Shown piece after piece: positions 56,345 through 64,000 of a stretch of DNA of 64,000 nt. The DNA comes from Alisma plantago-aquatica. Lineage: Eukaryota; Streptophyta; Magnoliopsida; Alismatales; Alismataceae. Numbering within the stretch: the stretch's first letter is position 1; each line of letters starts with the position of its first letter. The notes under the pieces were generated by a model, which saw only the letters and a program-made list of their open reading frames with translations, was not told the DNA's origin and did not search any database. Location of the stretch: assembly GCA_963693085.1 (NCBI GenBank), contig OY856409.1, forward strand, positions 1,535,371,072 through 1,535,435,071, in the 5' to 3' direction. The translations under genes and the position numbers were made by a program.

Positions 56345-56625
56345 CAAGTTGACCATAGAATCTTAACATTTGGGGAACATCAGATGTGAACCCCCAGAGA
56401 AACCGTCGATCTCCAACACAGGTGGCCCATCAGATCATGACATCCCTTGGTCATAAAGGAAAAAACCCAAGTATCAGCATCCCTTTTTGCACCTCGCTTG
56501 GTGAACCATCAACATTGGTGCCTCAAGAGGGGGGAACATTGAATATTGAGCGACCCATGAGACTACCATCAGATCCAAACACCCCAATTTGGACCATTGG
56601 ATCTCAACATACAAGGCAAACGATC
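56345..56625. repeat. CCATYRGATC array upstream of the TATA, right LTR
   Basis: Copies such as CCCATCAGATC, ACCATCAGATC, ACCATTGGATC with 25-60 bp spacing; counterpart of 30115-30410. Confidence 0.65.
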
Positions 56626-56985
56626 AAATTAGGACCACCAAGTGAAAAACCATAATTCTCAACCTTAGGTAGATGTCACCATTAATCCGATGGAGCAACT
56701 AGGCGCCTAAAGGAACAAGCACATAAAAAATGATACAAAAACTTATGAGGCACAACATAAATGTGACAAATTACAAGAAAAATCATAGATACAGGAAAGT
56801 TGCATAAAAGCCCATATAAACAAAAAAATTGTGTAACTTGCTAAAAATGTTCAAACTGGAAAAAACTTTAAACTTAAATTCTTCACATGATATGAAAGCA
56901 CATATTAGGGTTTGAATATGGTTTTAAGAATCCAATAAGGATAAGAAAGCATGTTCAACCATAAAGCAAGGTTAGGGGTCTTATG

Positions 56986-56990
56986 TTCAT
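56986..56990. repeat. target-site duplication TTCAT, right
   Basis: Matches 26700-26704. The interrupted family C LTR continues directly after it. Confidence 0.8.
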
Positions 56991-58981
56991 TCCCCTCACT
57001 TGAAAAATATTTACAATTCGGTCCCATACTTTAATTTTGGTTTTATCATTTTGCTACTTTTCTCATTAACTTGGAAAGTACCTGATCCATATAAGTCCCC
57101 GAGTCTAAATTATTGTATGGACATTGTATACATCAAATAATCTTTATATGGAATCTAAATGTTATGGAGTGAATGTCATGTTGATGATATATGTTAATTT
57201 GAAGAATGAGGAGAGTAATTACCTTTGGTCGATTAGAGTAGTAGCTTGCAGTGTTAATATTCATAAAAGAAGAATTTTAAATATACTTGATTATTGGTCA
57301 GATATACATAGTTTTGAATAGTTTCCTAAGAATTATACAAGTCTTAAAATAACTTAAATACTAGATGTTTAAATAATAACTAAACAAAAAAACAAGTTTT
57401 GGGTAGACCCACTACACCCTTTAATAGCATTTGTCTTCATCCTCCCATGAACCTTGGTGCTTCCTCCATTTAGGTAATGCCAATTATTATATTCATTAAA
57501 GAGATCCCAAAGCTTCCCTGCCCCTATATTCCTTATCTCCTCTTTCTCTAGATAGTCGAAACCTAGAACAATTAACTATATAAAACCTATCTACTACCCA
57601 TCCGATAACCAGAACAAAATTTCCACCTACCACCACCAAGATTCAGACCACTATAGTGGATGCTAGATGCTCTAACTTCCATCCCACTCTCCCTAGCTTC
57701 CCCTTTAAGTGAAGAGACATGCACGCACAGGAACCCCCTCCAGAGACGATTTGGAATTTGGTGATGCTTCCTTGAGATCTTGCTACCTTCTCCAAGAAGA
57801 AGCATGACCTACAATGAAATGCACCATATTCCTCACAACCATCCTAGTTCCTAAATTAGATGGACTCCCTTATCCTTCAACGACCACTCACTCCACTTCC
57901 ATCCTTTGACCATAAACTTACAAATCAATATCCAATCCATCACCAGTCTCCAACACCATCCTACGACCATGAACTTGCATATTAGTATTTGATCCATAGA
58001 CAATATCCACAGTCTAAACCTTTCTCTATGTGCAAATCACAAATCATATCACAATGAACTCCAGTTCATCTAGTACCATAAATAAGGATCCACTACCACC
58101 ATCCCTAGAGTGTTGCAACTTGGTGATATCTTCCTTCACACAACATGACAATTGTTAATCTTTGGCCAAGTCCAAAGGAAGACAAGACTAAAGCGTGACC
58201 TAGTGAACCTGGGAAGATCACTAATATTTTAATATACATATTCATGTAGCAACTTGAGACTACACTCCACAATTTCAATGGTGATAGCAAGGTTTTAGAT
58301 CTAATATTCCAATTATACTATAGGCAATTCCTTCTGGAGATCAGTATCCCTCATCCCCACATTTGTCTTTCCATGAAAACCTATTAACATGACCAATGAT
58401 GGTAGTAATGGAGATAAAATATCAATGGTATAAATAATAGTAGTAAATACCTAATTGTAATAGGTATGTATACAACTTTTTCATTTAACTCCCTAGTATA
58501 TTCATGTATCAACCTATACATATATTTTAGACCGCTTCTCTATACATCACATACTATAATTTGTTAATAGTAAGTCATAAAATAAGATAATAATATCTTT
58601 ATTTTTAGTCCATACAGTTATAGACACATTAGATATTAATTTGGATATATTACAAACATGTATGCAAGAAATTTATGAATTAGTCTATTAAGTCTCTAAA
58701 TTATTGATCACTAAGTACTAGTACATACATGTGTATGTTAAATAATTATATAGGAGTCTAATAAAGTCAGTAATTCTTAACTTAACGACATTATTTTCAC
58801 AAAATAAGCCCTCTATAGACATATACATATATCAATTAGAAATTATATGGATACTAGGGAATACATATATACATTTTGAGCTATTTAACTAAAAATGTTC
58901 TATGAGAGAGGGAGTATGGATCAGCATATCTTATTAATATATACACATATGTAAAATGTGGTAGTGCCAACCCCAATGTAT
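56991..58981 (+). repeat. family C 5' LTR, right piece
   Basis: Continues the LTR begun at 26549. It aligns with 60867-62180, for example 57090-57230 against 60975-61090 and 58590-58760 against 61790-61950. It is longer than the other copy in 57230-58100. The true end of this LTR is not certain: similarity stops near CCAATGTA. Confidence 0.75.
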
Positions 58982-60688
58982 TTTTTATATGTCTCATTGG
59001 TCCAATGAATTAGGAAAAACTCTCTTTCTAGATCATGAAATATTGGGAGTTCATCAAACATTGAATATGAAACATCTTTGAATCATGTATTAAGAAAATA
59101 TACTAAATATTCTATTGTTGAAATATTAACCTCCCTCTTGAATTTCATTCATATAGTTTTGCAAAAGTGGTGTCAATTAGTTATTAGATTCTTTCATGTT
59201 GAAGGTAACAACAACTAGATTGAATGTTGAAAATTGTTGAATAATTGAAATATTAATTGATTTTATATTGAAAAAAATTCAATTATTGCCTAACAACTTC
59301 AACGCACTAGATTTGGTAGGTCATATCCCGCAACCCTGTGTAATGGATAATGGACAATTAGAGGTGCCACAACACTTGTTATCGTCACATGTGAAATTGT
59401 TTTTCTCTCATAGAGGGGAGAACACTAAGAACCTAGCTAATGAAGATGAAGACATATTAGATTGATTTTGCCAATGGATAATACATTTAATTTGAATAGT
59501 TAGATATCTTGATATTGGTTTTTATGATCTCCTTATTATTTCTAGTTACCATATTCAATTTTTGTATCCTTCTAGAACTAGCATGATAACTAGACCATCT
59601 TCTTGTTATTATCATAGTCCACCAAGAAAACTTGCCTATATTTTGATTACATAAATTCTCATTTTGTTAGATAGCTCAATAATTGAATTAGTACCAATCT
59701 TGTTGATTTATGGTTCCCTTCTTGGGGTTGATGTGTGGTTTTGTTCCCTCTGGGAACTCATGGACAGGTGTTCAAAGAAAGATCCAATAGAGATGTGTAA
59801 GAGTTTTCCCTTATTGGAGAGTAGAAAGGAAGCAATGTATATTCTTAATCTTGTATCCATATTTGTAAGATTTCATGAGTCTAACATAAAGCATGATTAG
59901 TTTGTTTATATTTTCTAATACAATTTTTTTAAGAATTTGATTGCAATGATTGGGTCTTTACAACATGGTATCAAATCCATAAATAGTCGACACTCCCGCA
60001 TGTCTCGTGTATATTATGGTTAAATAACTTGTATACCTAGAATTTAGGCACATAGTTTACAACCAACCATAGTCTTGCTAGTCATATCTAGCTAAATGGA
60101 AATAGACTTAGGTGGAATTAGTTTACATAAAATCATCTGACTCACCAATTAATGAATATGAAACATCACCATATTAGTAGAGATGAGTTGAGGTTTCATA
60201 AAATGTGATAACCTAGTAGTGGAAGGTGAACAGTGAAACTACAAACCCCAAGTTCGAATTTGTAAACCCTTCTTTGGTATACAACAAAATCCTTCTTTTC
60301 TATAACATATAAAAACAATTGAGTCAAGTAGTTAGCATGGTGAATGTCGGTAAGAGGTGGTTGTTACTTAGTTCTTGTTTTAGTTTTGCATGGAAAATGT
60401 TTCCCATTGAAAAATTATTCTCCTTATAAAATAAATGAATAAAAAGTTATTTTTTGAAACTTTACTAGTGATTTATTAAGTCGAGTCACAATCAAGAAGG
60501 TATGAAAAACCTAGAGAGAGTCACATAAAATCCTAAAAACCTATATCTTGATGTTGTGTAATGAATACAAGAAAGCGAAGGATACACCTTATAGTTGACA
60601 TGCCTATATAAATCTCTTATTGAATCATTCTAATGGGTACAAAGTTGTACTTGGATAGACCATGGATGTATTGATTTCATGGATGAAA
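58982..60688 (+). other. family C internal region, mostly deleted
   Basis: Only about 1.7 kb between the two family C LTRs. A short stretch at 59290-59400 (IPQPCVMDNGQLEVPQ-like) resembles the linker after a gypsy integrase, close to the 3' end of pol. No protease, RT or integrase core is seen, so the element is a deletion derivative. Confidence 0.5.
59665..59965 (+). repeat. possible short copia LTR followed by PBS
   Basis: TGTTAGATAGCTC at 59665 and TTTACAACA at 59965, followed by TGGTATCAAATCC (59966-59978), one or two bases from a tRNA-Met PBS. Fits a 301 bp LTR with adjacent PBS, but no partner LTR or coding region is seen. Confidence 0.35.
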
Positions 60689-60708
60689 TCCACTTTAAGG
60701 GTGGAGGT
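60689..60708 (+). promoter_or_regulatory. polypurine tract of family C
   Basis: TCCACTTTAAGGGTGGAGG before the TGTAACATAC LTR start; the sequence upstream (GGATGAAAT) keeps the pol-end pattern seen at 427 and 1717. Confidence 0.7.
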
Positions 60709-62180
60709 TGTAACATACAAAACTTTTGGTACTAAATCAATTTTGAGCTATAGTTCATAAATTCTCCTTTACTTGAGTCCAATTACAATCAAGTCCTTGC
60801 TTCCAACTCATATGTGATCATGTTCCTTATACAAATTAACCCCTTTTTAGTTTCTTATGTTCAACCCTCTCACTTGAGAAATATTTAAAATTCAGCCCTC
60901 ACCTTAATTTTTGTTTTTATATATTTCTACCTTACTCAAAAACTTGGAAACTACTTGACCCATATATATTCTTGAGTCTAAATAATTATATCGACATTGT
61001 ATACATCAAATAATCTTTAAATGGAAACTAAAGGAATTGAAGTCAATGTCAAATTGATGATATATATTAATTTTGATGAATGGGTAGAGTTTGTCTCGTA
61101 CCATAAGGAAGGATCCTCCACTTCCATCCTGCCATCCCTGCAACTCACCAACCGACATCCATCTGCAACTCCTTACTCACCATTGAGATATTACCTAAGG
61201 TTGAAGACCTCTTCCTGTCATGTGATGGACCAATGTAGATGACCCTTTGGTCCCTACCATGTTAGCATCCCCAAAATGCATCAAACTGGTGACCTCTTCC
61301 TACACATACCATGCCGATTGTTCAATTTTGTCCAAGTCCAAAGGAAGACAAGACCAAATGTGTGACCTCATGAACCAGGGAAGATCAATAATATTGTAAT
61401 ACAACTACATGTATGCAATTAGAGATAAACTCCTCAAATTTGACAGTGATAACAAATTTGTAGGTCTACTATCACCCTTATACTACAAGGGATGCACATA
61501 GAGCAAATCAAATCATATCCATATGGAGGTCAGTATCCCTCTTCCCTAAAATTTGTATTTCCATGAAAACCTATTGACATGATCAATGATGGTAGTAAAT
61601 GATATAAAAATATCAAGTGGTTTAAATAATCATAGTAAGTACCTAATCATAATAGGTATGTAAACACTATTCTCATCACTCCCTATTATATGTATGTATC
61701 AACCTATACACACATTTTATAATGCTTCCCTATACCTCTTATACTATAAGTTGTTAACAATTAGTCAGAAAAATAAGATAATGATATCAAGTTCACTAGT
61801 CTATAAAATTTTAGATGCATTACATATTAGTCTGGATATGTTATAAACATGGATGCAAGAAGGGTATGGACTATTCTATTTACTCTCTTAATTATTGGTC
61901 ATTGTAGTACTAATGTATATACGTGCATATGCTAATTAATCATATAGGAATCTAATAAACTGAGTAATTTTTAACTTAATCACATTATTTTTACAAAATA
62001 AGCCTTTTGTAGACACATATGTATGGAAGCTATACTAATATGAATACTAGGGAATACATCTATCATTTTGAACTATATGAATAAAAATATTCTATGAGAG
62101 AAGGAGTATGTATTAATGTATTTTATCAACATATAACTACACAAATCTAACATGTGGTAGTGTTAACCCTAATGTATCAC
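60709..62180 (+). repeat. family C 3' LTR
   Basis: Starts TGTAACATACAAAAC. Aligns with 26549-26704 joined to 56991-58981, which proves the 30 kb insertion in that copy. Ends near CTAATGTATCA; the target duplication is not recognised. Confidence 0.75.
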
Positions 62181-64000
62181 TTAAGACAAATTAAAACGAC
62201 TATGGAGTAATGATATAACCTAGGGAATGACTAGAAATAGTAATAATTTTCAGCCCCAATTTTTGGGTTCTTTTGGTGAGAAATGTAATTTCTCCTATTA
62301 AAGATATTTGAAAAAATAATGATATAATTTGTCTTGAATAAATGGATTTCGTTTACAATAACCTTGTTGGTTGTTTTGTGGGCTTTATTGGCTATTGGGC
62401 CCAATAAAGAGGAAAAGACAAAGAAAACTCAATTATTAATAAGAAATGGAGAAAAGAAAGATGTAGAAACCTCTAGAAGGCAAAAGTATATAATCTAAAG
62501 GTGGATTTCGTGCCTCTTGGGTTCCTTGGGGCCCAAGGAGTCCAAAGTTGAAAAGATAATGCAATAAGAAAAGAAAAGATCAATTAAATATTTCTTTATT
62601 AAGAAAGATATTGAAAACAATGATAAAATGTAGGAAATAAGTGAAAAGAGGTATAATTGAATTACCTTTGGTGGATTTTAGTATCCTTAAAAATTTCTAA
62701 TGTTAAAAGGATTCCAATAAGGAAAATGAAAAGAGAGATAAAGAGAAATCCTTAAAAAGAGATATTTTAATAAAGAAATGAGTAAGATAATGAGAAATAA
62801 TGGATATAGATACATCTAGAAGGATAATGAGTATCCATTAAAAAGAATTTCGAAATATTAGAGTTTCTTAGGGTCCAAGGAACCCCAATGGAGAAAAAGA
62901 AAGAGAAAATGCCAATAATAGAAAATAAGAGGATAATATGATGCATAATGGATGGATTTTGTGGTATTGTTAAAGAGGTGATATTTTATATTAAAAGAAA
63001 ATATAATTTCATGACAAATGATTAAAAGGCAAGTACAAAGAGAATGAAAGGGATAATTTTCATATTTCTAATTATCCATGAAATAAAGAATATCAAAGAG
63101 ATAATGAGGATAGAGAAAGCTTGCTTTCTAATTAAGGAAAATTGTTTTCCTATTATGAAAAGTATTGTTTGCTTAGTGGGCAAGCATTCTGGGGTGTGGA
63201 TACCCTCCCCTATATAAGGGGTAGCAGCCTTGGCCGAATCCAAGAGTATTCTATGCATCCTTCTCCCTTCTTCTTCCTTGTTTCATATTCAAACCCTAAC
63301 CCTTGAGCGTAGCCCTAACCTGGAGTAATAAGGGGCAAAATAAGGGGTAGGGGAGAAGTTGCGAGGAAGGCTTGCCACATCCATGACAACATGAGGTGCT
63401 TGGGTGAGCATTCCCTTACCCTAGTTGGCTCTGGCGGCAGCAGCACAACTACATAGGGAGACCGAGTTGCAGGTCTGCCCATCCCATTTTCCGCCACCTT
63501 TGCAATAGTTTAAGGCACTTGTAGGTGTGGTGGAGGGTGTCCGAGAGAAAGGAACATTGCCAGTCGTCGTCGGGGTCCAAGGGAGGAGCAAGAGCCACAC
63601 CCATGGCGTCTAGTGCGGCTACAACGTGCCATTGAGAGGTTGAAGATGATTGACGAGCGTTGGACAGATATGCCCCTCTGTCGGCTGTATAACCGATGAC
63701 TTAAACGAGGGTAGTTTCTTCATTTCGTTGTGTTTTCCAAACCAGCGGGTCACGTTGAATGGAAAGGGACACTTGGCACCCTCTGATTGGCTCAAGTAAG
63801 TAAGTTCTTACAAAATTCATAACTAATTAATGGTAGCTCAAATAGATGCACATAATATATGAATTTTTCTCAGAAGAACACGAGGAATGCAATAAAAATA
63901 TAATTGAAGCCTTTTTCCGATTGAAATTCGAAAAGTAATGGAAGTTATCAACTTTAATGCTTTAATGATTAAGAAACCCTATTTTAAGATGATTAATGTA
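62181..64000 (+). repeat. probable U3 and start of another LTR
   Basis: A non-coding, AT-rich stretch. Several variants of GGATTTYGTGG / GGTTCCTTGGGGCCCAAGGA occur between 62500 and 62960. A TATA box at 63211 (TATATAAGGGG) is followed by a pyrimidine-rich start region (63250-63290). The layout resembles a chromovirus LTR promoter. Ends lie outside the window or cannot be fixed. Confidence 0.45.
63211..63220 (+). promoter_or_regulatory. TATA box in the right-end LTR-like region
   Basis: CCCTATATAAGGGG, with a C/T-rich region about 40 bp downstream. It is a plausible polymerase II promoter. Confidence 0.5.

Larger units (their letters stand above)
26705..56985 (-). mobile_element. reverse Ty3/gypsy chromovirus (Tekay/Del-like), with nested insertions
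   Basis: Two ~4 kb LTRs, a tRNA-Met PBS (53174-53186), and gag, protease, RT, RNase H, integrase and chromodomain in that order leftward. Three insertions interrupt it: a copia in gag, a gag-only LTR element in integrase and a solo LTR in the chromodomain. Removing 10674, 4959 and 1797 bp leaves an internal region of about 5.0 kb, the normal size for this group, and about 12.9 kb overall. Flanked by TTCAT on both sides. Pol is dead. Confidence 0.9.
53192..56985 (-). repeat. 5' LTR (right copy) of the outer chromovirus, 3.8 kb
   Basis: Starts TGTGACGCCCCGTCACAC. It matches 26705-30751 with several deletions (for example in the 28080-28250 part). Arrays at about 54985-55275 and 56345-56625, TATA-like box at 56251-56260. 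The last two bases are TG where the other copy has CA. Confidence 0.9.

Overview
The window looks like a stretch of plant (angiosperm) intergenic DNA made almost entirely of retrotransposons inserted into one another. It is AT-rich and shows Ty3/gypsy chromovirus and Athila/Tat-type elements, Ty1/copia elements, plant L1-type LINE pieces, tRNA-Met and tRNA-Asp type primer-binding sites, and LTRs of 1.4 to 4 kb. I found no convincing host gene, tRNA, rRNA or CRISPR array. The genus cannot be named from this sequence.

Layout. (1) 1-4890: 3' end and 3' LTR of a forward chromovirus-like element, with an 18-19 bp minisatellite. (2) 4891-6430: broken L1-type LINE reverse transcriptase, joined directly to that LTR. 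(3) 6877-12517: 5' LTR, tRNA-Asp type PBS and gag-protease of a forward Athila-like element, cut at the protease by (4) a forward copia element, 12518-18240, that stops in mid reverse transcriptase. (5) 18241-26491: a decayed Athila-like element in reverse, with an 860-870 bp tandem duplication over its integrase. (6) 26549-62180: a four-level nest. An LTR of a TGTAAC-type gypsy element (family C) is split by a reverse chromovirus (26705-56985, 5-bp target duplication TTCAT). That element carries an Athila-like solo LTR (30919-32715, target duplication ATGCC), a young gag-only LTR element (33636-38594) and a reverse copia (41908-52581). The copia in turn holds a poly-A-tailed LINE copy (44893-46350) with an open ORF1 and no ORF2. 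Taking out the insertions leaves a chromovirus with about 5.0 kb of internal DNA and about 12.9 kb in total. (7) 62181-64000: probable U3 and start of another LTR.

How the parts work together. No element here has an intact pol, so none is autonomous. The youngest-looking parts are the gag-only element (LTRs of 1434 and 1435 bp, about 12 mismatches in a 445 bp stretch compared by eye, one stop in gag) and the ORF1-only LINE. Both would depend on enzymes supplied in trans.

Most unusual signal. In the LTR families whose promoters can be read best (Athila-like, copia, gag-only and the outer chromovirus), the DNA just upstream of the LTR TATA box is filled with a degenerate array of short repeats. 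Each family has its own core (ACCGTTTGG, ACCGAYCGGTTCA, CGGTCGAGTTT with its inverse, CCATYRGATC). Unrelated lineages thus share the same promoter layout built from different repeats.
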